Below are positions 1 to 6,822 of a DNA stretch of 14,973 nt, piece by piece. The notes under the pieces were generated by a model. It was not told the origin of the DNA. It made no database searches and saw nothing but the letters and a program-made list of their open reading frames with translations. Every line of letters starts with the position of its first letter. The first letter of the stretch is position 1. The position numbers and the translations under genes are program-made. Source of the stretch: an uncultured Eubacterium sp. (GTDB lineage Bacteria; Bacillota; Clostridia; Peptostreptococcales; Anaerovoracaceae); NCBI GenBank assembly GCA_947367725.1, contig CANBFZ010000009.1:1-14973 (forward strand). Reading direction: 5' to 3'.

Positions 1-370
1 GAGAATAAGCGCCAATCACCCCCTGGCAAGCGACGCTGGCCTTTGCAGGAAACACCTTCGGCGTGTGTTCCAATGCTTCTGCAATGGATTTTGCCAGCAG
101 CGATTCCTTCTGGGTAATTTTTCTCTGATGGTCTTTGCTCATCTCTATAATGGTATTATACAATATTCTCGTGTAAGATGCCATATCATCTGCAGCTAAA
201 TCTGTCAATTTATCAACTTTTTCCCGCTCCCGCATTGCATCCAGCACCGGAAGTTCGTTGTCTTTCTTATAGCATGCGATTTCTTCCGCTACACGCATTC
301 TTTCTTCCAGTTTTTTTACAATTTCTTCATCGATCGCATCAATTTTGCTTCTATAATCGTCCATACTCAT
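1..370 (-). CDS. pheA: Chorismate mutase / prephenate dehydratase (P-protein), N-terminal part
   Basis: This is the last visible gene of the aromatic operon and runs off the left edge, so only 123 codons are present. Residues about 3-85 look like an AroQ-class chorismate mutase domain: the start MDDYRSKIDAIDEEIVKKLE, the segment RMRVAEEIACYKK, then VLDAMREREK. A linker leads to ACQGVIGAYS at about 114-123, the typical opening of a prephenate dehydratase domain. The protein would convert chorismate to prephenate and then phenylpyruvate, the Phe branch. The start is the ATG at 370, with AGGAG 9 nt upstream; a second ATG two codons later is less well spaced. The gap from the aroC stop is 14 nt, so the two are almost certainly cotranscribed. 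The C-terminal catalytic residues and any regulatory ACT domain lie outside the window and cannot be judged. Confidence 0.93.
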   Translation of the reverse strand, partial: MSMDDYRSKIDAIDEEIVKKLEERMRVAEEIACYKKDNELPVLDAMREREKVDKLTDLAADDMASYTRILYNTIIEMSKDHQRKITQKESLLAKSIAEALEHTPKVFPAKASVACQGVIGAYS

Positions 371-384
371 TGTTTCATTCTCCT

Positions 385-1392
385 TTATTTGTTTTGGTAT
401 CGGTATCGATACAAATATAAATCATACACTGCGATGGCTGCCGCCGCTTCCACGCAAGGCACAGCTCTTGGCACGATACACGGGTCGTGCCGTCCCTGAA
501 CGGAAAGTACCGCCGCTTCGCCTTTCTCGTAGCTGATACTATTTTGCGCTATAGAAATGGAAGGCGTCGGTTTGACTGCCACTCGAAACACAATTGGCAT
601 ACCAGAACTAATTCCTCCCAAAATACCGCCATGGTTGTTGGTTTTGGTTTTCACAGTTTCACCGTCAAAATAGAATTCGTCGTTATGCTGGCTGCCGCAA
701 AGTTCCGCTGCTGCAAAGCCTTTCCCAAATTCAATGCCTTTGATGGCAGGAATGCCGAAAACCGCCTGGGCAATTTTATTTTCCAGCCCATCAAACATCG
801 GTTCCCCAATACCTACCGGAAGCCCCGTCACCGTACATTCAATGATGCCGCCCACAGAATCTCCCTGAGACATGGCAGCTTCAATGGCTTTTGCAGGTTC
901 CGTGCTGCTGCCGCCGATTTCTTTGATTTTCGCAGCCACTTCGATGCCTTCTGCTGCGAGAATCTGCTTGACAATGCCGCCTGCAATACACAGAGGTGCC
1001 GTCAGGCGACCCGAAAAATGACCGCCACCGCTGACATCCTCAAAACCGCCGTACTTCACATGTGCGGTATAATCCGCATGACCCGGTCTTGGAATATCTC
1101 TGATTTGATCATAATCCTTTGACCTGGTATTTGTATTTTCAATAATTGCAGTCAGTGGTGCACCGCAGGTGATATTTCCCACAAGACCGCTTAAAAATGC
1201 CGGCACATCTGCCTCCTTACGGGGCGTACTGTATTTGCTCCGTCCGGGGGCACGCCGGTTCATAAAGACTTGCAGTGCTTCCATGTCGATGGAAAACCCT
1301 GCCGGAAGTCCCTCCATGGTGACCCCAATGGCCTGCGAATGAGACTGTCCGAATATGGTAATTTTAATGTTATTTCCATAAGAAGAAGACAT
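385..1392 (-). CDS. aroC: Chorismate synthase
   Basis: The gene encodes 335 aa, on the short side for the family. It makes chorismate from EPSP using reduced FMN. Family landmarks are FGQSHSQAIGV near residues 14-24 (the GxSHG-like motif with the first active-site His), RPGHAD near 103-108 with the second conserved His, the SGGGHFSGRLTAP block, and RHDPCIVPRAVPCVEAA near the C-terminus. The C-terminus ends in an odd alternating Tyr/Arg tail (YRYRYQNK). The ATG start has AAAGGA about 7 nt upstream. A 41-nt gap separates it from the aroA stop, the largest gap inside the operon. A long plus-strand reading frame inside it (487-1122) is a shadow. Identity is secure. Confidence 0.97.
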   Translation of the reverse strand: MSSSYGNNIKITIFGQSHSQAIGVTMEGLPAGFSIDMEALQVFMNRRAPGRSKYSTPRKEADVPAFLSGLVGNITCGAPLTAIIENTNTRSKDYDQIRDIPRPGHADYTAHVKYGGFEDVSGGGHFSGRLTAPLCIAGGIVKQILAAEGIEVAAKIKEIGGSSTEPAKAIEAAMSQGDSVGGIIECTVTGLPVGIGEPMFDGLENKIAQAVFGIPAIKGIEFGKGFAAAELCGSQHNDEFYFDGETVKTKTNNHGGILGGISSGMPIVFRVAVKPTPSISIAQNSISYEKGEAAVLSVQGRHDPCIVPRAVPCVEAAAAIAVYDLYLYRYRYQNK

Positions 1393-1433
1393 GTTCTTTC
1401 CTTTCTTCCCTCTAAACGATAACTGCTCTATCT

Positions 1434-2645
1434 CTAAATCCTGACGGTTCCGTCAAGGTTCAGTCTTTTTAAATCTCGGAAAAAATCCGGATAGGATTTT
1501 TCCACGGCTTCTGCGCCGGTAATGGCAACCGGCTCGCTGCAAAGCAGGGATGCAATGGCTGCCATCATAACAATTCGGTGATCGCCTGCGCCGTCGACCG
1601 CTCCGCCCCGCAAAGGTCTACTGCCGTTGCATCTGCCCGTCCCTTCTAGGACGAGTCCGTCCGGAAGCTCCTGCACTCCAGCGCCAAGACTGCGCAGCGC
1701 CTGTGTCACAGTAGCGAGCCGGTCGCTTTCCTTGATCCTGAGCCTACCGGCATTTGCAATGACAGTTTCTCCATCTGCCGCGCACGCCAGCACTGCCAGC
1801 ACTGGCACCATATCGGGTATTTGCGATGCATCAATGGTCATGCCGCGCAGTTTTTCCGGATAAACACAGACCCCTTCTTCTGATACTTGCACTGCAGCGC
1901 CGAAGGCTTTGAGCAGCTCCAGAATCTTCCGGTCGCCCTGCAAAGAATCTTGGCGAAGCCCTTTTACACAGATTCCATCTTCCAACAGCGCGCCTGCCGC
2001 CAGCCAGAAACAACTGTTAGACCAGTCGCCTTCCACTTGGTATGTATCCGGCGCCACATACTGCTGCCTGCCGGGTATCGCAAAGCCATCCTGGGTTTCT
2101 ATAATCTCCACACCAAAATCTCTGATGACTTGCAGCGACATATCCACATAGCCGCGAGATTCTAGTGTCCCCCCAATGACAATACGGCTGTCCCCTGTAA
2201 GCAAGGGAAGCGCAAAGAGCAAGCCACTGACATATTGGCTGGACACATTGCCAGGTAAAACATAGCGACCCGCAGTTAACTTCCCGCGGATCACGAGGGG
2301 GCTACTTCCCTGTGCGCTGAGAATACAGCCGTGCGCTTCCAGTTCTTCATAGAGTGGCGACAACGGACGCAGCGGCAATCTGCCCTCTGTATAAAAAGCT
2401 GCGGTATGTCCCAGCGCCCCCATGATCGGTAATAAAAATCTAAGAGTAGAACCACTTTCGCCACACTGCATGGTTTCCTCACCTGCAAGAAGTGCAGTCA
2501 GACAGCTGCGTGTTGCTTCAATATCTTTCGACACGTTCTCACAGGAAATCTGACAGGTTCTGCCGCTGGTCAGCTGTGAAAGCGCCGCACAAATCAGTGC
2601 TCGATGGGCATCAGACTTTGAAGCGATTGCGCTTATCTCTCTCAT
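1434..2645 (-). CDS. aroA: 3-phosphoshikimate 1-carboxyvinyltransferase (EPSP synthase)
   Basis: The gene encodes 403 aa and transfers enolpyruvyl from PEP to shikimate-3-phosphate. Visible motifs are SKSDAHR at 9-15 (substrate-binding Lys and Arg), GESGSTLRF at 62-70, the SSQYVSGLLFALPLL block, IPDMVPVLA with the conserved Asp, RIKESDRLA, and GDHRIVMMAA near the C-terminus. CESGSTLRF in place of the LGNAGT type seen in E. coli suggests the Gram-positive/clostridial lineage. The start overlaps the aroB stop as ATGA, which implies translational coupling. The N-terminus is short: SKS normally sits about 10-15 residues further in, and no homologous extension is readable upstream in frame. The motif also reads AIASKS where a Pro or Gly is usual before SKS. 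Confidence 0.96.
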   Translation of the reverse strand: MREISAIASKSDAHRALICAALSQLTSGRTCQISCENVSKDIEATRSCLTALLAGEETMQCGESGSTLRFLLPIMGALGHTAAFYTEGRLPLRPLSPLYEELEAHGCILSAQGSSPLVIRGKLTAGRYVLPGNVSSQYVSGLLFALPLLTGDSRIVIGGTLESRGYVDMSLQVIRDFGVEIIETQDGFAIPGRQQYVAPDTYQVEGDWSNSCFWLAAGALLEDGICVKGLRQDSLQGDRKILELLKAFGAAVQVSEEGVCVYPEKLRGMTIDASQIPDMVPVLAVLACAADGETVIANAGRLRIKESDRLATVTQALRSLGAGVQELPDGLVLEGTGRCNGSRPLRGGAVDGAGDHRIVMMAAIASLLCSEPVAITGAEAVEKSYPDFFRDLKRLNLDGTVRI

Positions 2646-3631
2646 AGCATTTCCCCCAGTTCTTCTATCGTAACGCGTACAAGGCGGCAGCGTCCGATTT
2701 TCTCAGGCACGACCAGATCTATCATGCCGCCCTTTCGTTTTTTATCTGTCTTCATTATATCATAAAGCACATCCTTTTGCTGTACAATTGTAAGATCAAA
2801 CCCATATACATGCAGGATATCTTTGATGCGGCGGGTTGTTTCCTCGCTGCACCAGCCCTGCTTCATCGAAATTTCTGCCATCATCGCCATGCCCTTTGCC
2901 ACGGCTTTCCCATGGCTGACGGAAAAATTCGTCGCATGTTCAATGGCGTGACCGATGGTATGGCCGAAGTTCAGCAGCTGTCTAACGCCTGTATCAAATA
3001 CATCTTCCTCCACAAAACGCATCTTGATCTCCGCACACCGCTCTATGATTTCTTCCATCCGCCTGTGTGCCTGCGCTTTGTCTGCAAGCAGTTCGAACAA
3101 GTCAGCATCTGCTAAAACTCCGTATTTTATGACCTCTGCCATACCGTCTTGGTAGATTGTTTGCGGCAGACTTTCCAGAAGAGATGCATCTCGCAAGATT
3201 AGGGCTGGTCTGTGAAATGCGCCGGCAAGATTTTTTCCGGCAGGTAAATTAATTGCCGTCTTGCCGCCAATGGACGAATCTACTGCCGCCAGGAGGGTTG
3301 TAGGTACCTGAATCACAGAAATGCCTCGAAGATATGTGGCTGCTGCAAAACCTGCAAGATCACCCACGACGCCGCCGCCCAGGGCTACCAGGGCATCGGT
3401 TCTGGTCAGCGGAATCTCTGCAAGTGCATTTAAAAGGTTCAGATACTGCATCCCGCTTTTGGCTTCCTCCCCAGGAGGAACCACAAAGCTATATACATCA
3501 AAGCCTGCGCATTTGAGACTTTGCATGCATCGGTTTAAATATAGTTTTTCTACGGTTTCATCAGTTACGACTGCGATGCGGTTCCCTTTGACAACGGCAC
3601 GTGCTTCGCGGCCTAACGCTTCTAACTGCAT
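2642..3631 (-). CDS. aroB: 3-dehydroquinate synthase
   Basis: The gene encodes 329 aa from the chosen start. It is an NAD- and metal-dependent enzyme converting DAHP to 3-dehydroquinate. Motifs are GGGVVGDLAGFAAATYLRG at 85-103 (NAD site), PTTLLAAVDSSIGGKTAIN at 110-128, and the likely metal ligands E166 (DGMAEVIKYG), H224 (FGHTIGHAIE) and H240 (VSHGKA). The frame is open further upstream to a GTG at 3682, but that would overlap tyrA by about 60 nt. The ATG at 3631 has GAGG about 10 nt upstream and overlaps tyrA by only 10 nt, so it is preferred. With this start the first beta strand found in most AroB proteins is missing; the extra 17 residues of the GTG version are basic and do not resemble it. 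Confidence 0.95.
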   Translation of the reverse strand: MQLEALGREARAVVKGNRIAVVTDETVEKLYLNRCMQSLKCAGFDVYSFVVPPGEEAKSGMQYLNLLNALAEIPLTRTDALVALGGGVVGDLAGFAAATYLRGISVIQVPTTLLAAVDSSIGGKTAINLPAGKNLAGAFHRPALILRDASLLESLPQTIYQDGMAEVIKYGVLADADLFELLADKAQAHRRMEEIIERCAEIKMRFVEEDVFDTGVRQLLNFGHTIGHAIEHATNFSVSHGKAVAKGMAMMAEISMKQGWCSEETTRRIKDILHVYGFDLTIVQQKDVLYDIMKTDKKRKGGMIDLVVPEKIGRCRLVRVTIEELGEML

Positions 3632-4464
3632 TGTTTTTCTACCTCTATCTTTCTTTCCCTGCCTTCTTTCAGGAGTCTGCACATTTCCGGTGCGTCCTCA
3701 TTCTCCAAGGCTTTACTATATTTAGAAAGTTCTGCGATGAGAACGTCTAATTCATGCTTCAGATTATCTCTGTTTTCTAAAAATAGTTCGGTCCACATCT
3801 CCGCGTCCAAATAAGCGACTCTGGTAAAGTCTCTGTAGCTTCCTGCAGAAACAGAGACGCCCATATCAATTGCTGTATCGCTTTTAATGAAAGCGTTGGA
3901 CACTACGTGCGCCATCTGAGACGTGAAAGCGATGATTTTGTCGTGCTCTTCCGCAGAGGTTATGACAAGCTTGGAAAATCCCGCCGGCAAAATCAGCTTC
4001 TTAGCCTTTTCCATAAAACGAAGATCGTTGTGATCCGGCGGCACCAGGGCAAAGACAGCGCCCTCAAAAAGGTCTGCTCTGCTGTTTTTAAAGCCGCCAA
4101 ACTGATTGCCAGCCATCGGATGACCACCTGCATAAGAAAATCCGTATTGGTTTGCCAGCTGAAAACCTGCTTCGCAGATGTTGCGTTTGGTGCCGCAGCA
4201 ATCGATGACCAACGCCGATGCCGGCAACTTCGGCGCATGTTCTTCCATCCACCTGGCAGCTGGCACCGGCGGAATCGCCAGTAAAATCAAATCACATGCT
4301 TCATACTGGGCTTCACCAAGTTCATCATCTATGGCATCTGCCAGTTTTGCAAAGGCGGTGATCAGTCTGTCCTGATCAAATCCAAAGACTGTGGCACCGG
4401 CTTTTTTATACGCCTTTGCAAGAGAGCCACCGATGAGTCCAAGACCAACGATTCCAATTTTCAT
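3622..4464 (-). CDS. tyrA: Prephenate dehydrogenase
   Basis: The gene encodes 280 aa and oxidises prephenate to 4-hydroxyphenylpyruvate on the Tyr branch. The N-terminal Rossmann motif GLGLIGGS is at 7-14, and DCCGTKRNI at about 89-97 matches the conserved loop before the substrate site. GGHPMAGNQFGGF at 114-126 carries the family His-Pro-Met-Ala-Gly signature. The length fits the catalytic core alone, with no C-terminal ACT domain, so feedback control by Tyr within this protein is less obvious. The ATG directly follows the aroF stop codon, and its Shine-Dalgarno (GAGGTGAT) lies inside the last codons of aroF, so the two are translationally coupled. A few NAD-dependent relatives use arogenate; substrate preference cannot be told from sequence alone. 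Confidence 0.95.
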   Translation of the reverse strand: MKIGIVGLGLIGGSLAKAYKKAGATVFGFDQDRLITAFAKLADAIDDELGEAQYEACDLILLAIPPVPAARWMEEHAPKLPASALVIDCCGTKRNICEAGFQLANQYGFSYAGGHPMAGNQFGGFKNSRADLFEGAVFALVPPDHNDLRFMEKAKKLILPAGFSKLVITSAEEHDKIIAFTSQMAHVVSNAFIKSDTAIDMGVSVSAGSYRDFTRVAYLDAEMWTELFLENRDNLKHELDVLIAELSKYSKALENEDAPEMCRLLKEGRERKIEVEKQCS

Positions 4465-5466
4465 CTATATCACCTCTCTGATTTTCCTGACGGTATCCAT
4501 CACATCTGCAAACTGGGCAGGCGTCAGGGACTGCGGTCCATCGCAAAGTGCCTTGGCCGGATTGTTGTGTACTTCTATCATCAAACCATCCGCACCACAG
4601 GCTGCCGCCGCAAGTGCCATCGGCTTCACCAGATTGGCATGCCCCGTGGCATGGCTCGGATCAATGACCACCGGCAGATGGGTCAGATTATGCAGTACCG
4701 GCACGGCTGATAAATCCAGCGTATTTCGCGTGTATGTTTCAAAGGTTCTTACACCTCGTTCGCAAAGAATAATATTTTCATTACCGCCTGCCATAATGTA
4801 TTCCGCACTCATCAGCAGTTCCTTCAATGTGTTAGCAAGCCCTCTTTTCAGTAAAATGGTTTTTCTGGTCTTGCCCAGTTCTTTGAGCAGTTCAAAGTTC
4901 TGCATATTTCTGGCACCCACCTGAATCACATCGACCTCTTCAAAAAGAGGGAGGTGGTTGGCATTCATAATTTCGGTTACAATAGGCAGTCCCGTTACTT
5001 TCTTCGCTTCCAGCAGCAGTTCAATCCCTTCTGCTTTCATCCCCTGGAAATCGTAAGGAGATGTTCTCGGCTTAAAAGCACCGCCCCTTAGCATGGTTGC
5101 GCCTGCCGCTTTGACCCCTTCTGCAACTTCCCGGATTTGTTCCGGATTTTCTACAGAGCAAGGACCTGCAATCACCGCAAAATGTCCGCCGCCGCATTTG
5201 GCGCCCATCACGTCAATGACAGAATCTTCCGGGTGGAACTGTCTGTTAGCGCTCTTAAAAGGATCGGAAATCGGTGCGACTTTTTCTACGATATCCAGAA
5301 GTTCCAGCATTTCCACATCGATATTCCGTGTATCACCAATCAGCCCAAGCACCGCCATCTGGTTTTCGCCGATATAGGAATGCACCTGCACGCCCTGCTC
5401 TTCAAACCACTGTATTAACTGTTCTCTCTGTTCCTCGCCGGTGCCCGGCTTCAGTACTGTAATCAT
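4465..5466 (-). CDS. aroF: 3-deoxy-7-phosphoheptulonate (DAHP) synthase, type I-beta with N-terminal regulatory domain
   Basis: The gene encodes 333 aa and catalyses the first shikimate-pathway step, joining PEP and erythrose-4-phosphate. Residues about 1-70 form a ferredoxin-like/ACT-like domain typical of feedback-regulated I-beta enzymes. The catalytic barrel follows: AGPCSVE at 100-106 with metal ligand C103, LRGGAFKPRTSPYDFQG at 126-142, GARNMQNFELL at 184-194, LLKRGLANTLKE at 205-216, IDPSHATGH at 268-276 with ligand H272, MIEVH at 296-300 with E298, and a late Asp (D309). The start has a near-perfect GGAGG 6 nt upstream of the ATG. It is the first enzyme gene of the operon, preceded by the Phe/Tyr leader and attenuator described separately, so transcription probably responds to Tyr/Phe supply while the N-terminal domain may give allosteric feedback. 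Confidence 0.95.
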   Translation of the reverse strand: MITVLKPGTGEEQREQLIQWFEEQGVQVHSYIGENQMAVLGLIGDTRNIDVEMLELLDIVEKVAPISDPFKSANRQFHPEDSVIDVMGAKCGGGHFAVIAGPCSVENPEQIREVAEGVKAAGATMLRGGAFKPRTSPYDFQGMKAEGIELLLEAKKVTGLPIVTEIMNANHLPLFEEVDVIQVGARNMQNFELLKELGKTRKTILLKRGLANTLKELLMSAEYIMAGGNENIILCERGVRTFETYTRNTLDLSAVPVLHNLTHLPVVIDPSHATGHANLVKPMALAAAACGADGLMIEVHNNPAKALCDGPQSLTPAQFADVMDTVRKIREVI

Positions 5467-5556
5467 CTTTTACCTCCGTAATCGTTTTGATTTTCATCAT
5501 TCTATCTTTTTGGTTCTCACCGCCGTCCGTCTCGCCTCTAAAGCGCGCAGAACGCG

Positions 5557-5591
5557 AAAAACTCCGCCAGCCAGTGGACTGCGGAGTTTTT
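5557..5591 (-). terminator. Attenuator hairpin upstream of aroF
   Basis: A perfect 11-bp inverted repeat, AAAAACTCCGC and GCGGAGTTTTT, with a 13-nt loop, lies between the leader peptide and aroF. Read on the minus strand, the 3' arm ends in five T residues, as in an intrinsic terminator. No gene ends just upstream except the 27-codon leader, and the whole aro operon lies downstream, so it must act conditionally. Its 5' arm overlaps the 3' arm of an alternative helix (5585-5641), as expected of an attenuator. The U tract is short, which suggests partial rather than complete termination. Confidence 0.8.
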
Positions 5592-5641
5592 CAAGTAATT
5601 TGTTATTATTTTAGTCTTTCTTATAGCAATTACTCAAAACT
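5585..5641 (-). promoter_or_regulatory. Antiterminator helix of the aro leader
   Basis: On the minus strand, AGTTTTGAGTAATT (5641 to 5628), which begins 3 nt after the leader stop codon, can pair with AATTACTTGAAAAACT (5600 to 5585). This gives 14 base pairs, one of them G-U, with a 2-nt bulge and a 27-nt loop. The 3' arm takes up the first 7 nt of the attenuator hairpin, so the two structures exclude each other. The 5' arm can also pair with ATTACTT sequences inside the leader's Tyr/Phe codons. The pairing was found by eye; no energy calculation was made. Confidence 0.65.
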
Positions 5642-5644
5642 TTT

Positions 5645-5728
5645 CTATGCAGCGCAACTGACTCTTCCTTTGTTTCTAAAGAAAAAGTAATAAAAGTAAT
5701 ATGCTGCTGCAAAGATGAAGTTTCTCAT
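5645..5728 (-). CDS. Phe/Tyr-rich leader peptide of the aro operon
   Basis: This 27-codon ORF begins MRNFIFAAA, continues with YYFYYFFF at residues 10-17, then RNKGRVSCAA and a TAG stop. It contains six Phe and four Tyr, with eight aromatic codons uninterrupted, and no Trp. Its ATG follows AAAGGA by about 10 nt and sits roughly 28 nt after the predicted transcription start. The downstream operon makes exactly these two amino acids. Together with the antiterminator and terminator, this is the pattern of a ribosome-stalling attenuation peptide, functionally like enterobacterial PheL but not recognisably related to it. Mechanism inferred: low charged Tyr-tRNA or Phe-tRNA stalls the ribosome in the run, freeing the antiterminator; full translation to the stop covers the antiterminator arm and allows termination. 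Confidence 0.8.
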   Translation of the reverse strand: MRNFIFAAAYYFYYFFFRNKGRVSCAA

Positions 5729-5762
5729 AACTTTTCTTTCCTTTCATGAACTCGATAGTAAT

Positions 5763-5791
5763 ACTTTAACACAGCTCCTTGGATAAATCAA
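5763..5791 (-). promoter_or_regulatory. Promoter of the aro operon
   Basis: On the minus strand, TTGATT (5791-5786) and TAAAGT (5768-5763) are separated by 17 nt, a sigma-A-like arrangement with 4 of 6 consensus bases in each box. This predicts a start near 5756 and a leader of about 290 nt before aroF, containing the leader peptide and attenuator. Confidence 0.6.
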
Positions 5792-5892
5792 GTGGTTTTT
5801 CACAACTTTTTTATATTTTTTTGTGTAACCCGCACAACTTTTATATTTGGAGTAAAAAGTAAGGTTTTGCGGTCAAACTGCTGCGTTACATA

Positions 5893-5936
5893 CAAAAAAG
5901 AAAGCCGTGCTACGAAAATGCTCCGCCTCACGGTTC
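5893..5936 (-). terminator. Probable terminator after the Rpn-like remnant
   Basis: On the minus strand, ACCGTG and CACGGC arms form an imperfect stem around a 19-nt centre, followed by TTTCTTTTTT. It lies about 20 nt past the stop of the nuclease-like remnant and upstream of the aro promoter, so it would insulate the aro operon from upstream reading. The stem is short and imperfect. Confidence 0.5.
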
Positions 5937-5956
5937 TCTACGGGTTGATATACGAT

Positions 5957-6178
5957 TTACAGTTTTTCGATCTCTTCAATGGACAGTTCTGTCATTTCTG
6001 CAATCTGCTGAACCTCCATGCCGCTCTCCTTCATCTTCGTGGCAATAGATCTCTGTGTTTCTTGTTTTCCCTCCTGCAGTCCAATCTCTATACCCTGACT
6101 TTTTCCAATCTCAATGCCCTCTTCCCGGCTCCTCTGTTTCTCCATCCGATATTCTTCTTCCAAAGTCATGACTTGCAT
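5957..6178 (-). CDS. C-terminal tail ORF of the Rpn-like remnant
   Basis: A 73-residue frame begins MQVMTLEEEYRMEK, followed by Glu/Gly/Ile-rich repeats (EEGIEIGKSQGIEIGLQEGK) and a helical end (MTELSIEEIEKL). This is the usual tail of Rpn-like nucleases. An AGGAG lies just 3 nt before the first ATG and 12 nt before the second, so independent translation is possible but not well spaced. In E. coli, rpn genes can express the C-terminal part separately as an inhibitor of the full nuclease; whether this fragment does so is speculation. It may simply be the rest of the pseudogene. Confidence 0.35.
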   Translation of the reverse strand: MQVMTLEEEYRMEKQRSREEGIEIGKSQGIEIGLQEGKQETQRSIATKMKESGMEVQQIAEMTELSIEEIEKL

Positions 6179-6749
6179 CAGCTCCTCTCTGATTTAGCGC
6201 CGCAACTTCCCCATGTATCTTTTGGATGAAAGCATCCTTACCGTCTGCTTCGCCACTTTTCAAATAGGCGTACAGCGATCGCAACTGCTCTGGCACCTTT
6301 TCCTCTCTACACAGGATGTTTAATATCAGTGTATACGATTCATCGCCTAATGGCAAGCTGTTTTTCACATCGTACATCTCGAATGCATACATAGGTTCTC
6401 CCTGTTCGAAATAATCGAAAAAACAGATAAAAATCACATACACTGGTTTCAGCCTATCGTAATTCTCTCCAGACGGCAAAATATGTAAATCTGTGCCGGC
6501 ATGATAATACCTGCTTCGCTTTGGCAGATGCTTTTCTCTCTGCACTTGCAACTCTATATCCGCCCATCCCATTTCACCTTTGAAAAGAACATCCAATCGA
6601 ATACTTTTAGCAGAAATACCGTTTAGAATGGTCTTCTCTACCTGGGCAAAGCTGCCAGTTTCTGGCTCCTCCTGAAAACGAATGCCAAGGATTTCTTTGT
6701 CTGGAAAAATCCGCCGAAGCAGTTCTCTGCACAGGGATTCTTGCTGCAT
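5957..6749 (-). pseudogene. PD-(D/E)XK nuclease-family transposase (Rpn/YhgA-like), frameshifted and 5'-truncated
   Basis: Two frames together read as one protein of the Rpn-like recombination-promoting nuclease/putative transposase family. The first (6749 to 6111) has LCRELLRRIF, SIRLDVLFKGEMGWADIELQVQ (likely catalytic Asp and Glu-x-Gln of the PD-(D/E)XK fold), RYYHAGTDLHILPSGENYDRLKPVYVIFIC and a charged linker. The conserved continuation, EELMQVMTLEEEYRMEK, lies in another frame (6178 to 5957). The join falls at an AGAGAGGAG repeat near 6190, consistent with loss of GA or gain of one base. Family members usually start about 15-20 residues before LCRELL. Here FSNRLVFAIIM is readable upstream in frame, but it has no start codon and runs straight into the terminator of the neighbouring gene. 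It is most likely a decayed copy. Confidence 0.75.
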
Positions 6750-6789
6750 GATAATAGCAAATACCAGTCTGTTGCTAAAGGGATACTGA

Positions 6790-6822
6790 AAAAGATTGCC
6801 GCTCGCAAAAGCAGCAATCCCT
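6790..6822 (-). terminator. Terminator of the lipoprotein gene
   Basis: On the minus strand, a 9-bp stem (GATTGCTGC with GCGGCAATC, one G-U pair) is followed by TTTTT, about 27 nt after the stop of the lipoprotein gene. It overlaps the place where the 5' end of the adjacent Rpn-like gene would be expected, which supports truncation of that gene. Confidence 0.75.

Noticed and set aside
487..1122. A 211-codon plus-strand reading frame antisense to aroC.
   Set aside because: It lies entirely within a secure aroC gene, has no recognisable domain or ribosome binding site, and its composition is what the opposite strand would give.
3632..3682. The GTG at 3682 as the aroB start.
   Set aside because: It implies a long overlap with tyrA, adds residues unlike the AroB N-terminus, and lacks a good ribosome binding site compared with the ATG at 3631.
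5464..5511. A small minus-strand ORF (MMKIKTITEVK...) overlapping the aroF ribosome binding site.
   Set aside because: It is very short, has no own ribosome binding site, and its frame simply runs through the GGAGG and start region of aroF.
5678..5747. An overlapping leader frame starting at an ATG at 5747 that encodes a Leu-rich peptide (ILLLLLFL) and suggests leucine control.
   Set aside because: Its ATG is only about 9 nt from the predicted transcription start, with no ribosome binding site, and the Leu codons are a by-product of the TTT/TTC/TAT/TAC runs read out of frame. The operon has no link to leucine.
5467..5756. A T-box riboswitch upstream of aroF.
   Set aside because: The conserved T-box core (AGGGTGG-like with ACCGCG) is not seen, the leader is short, and the leader peptide plus terminator explain it better.
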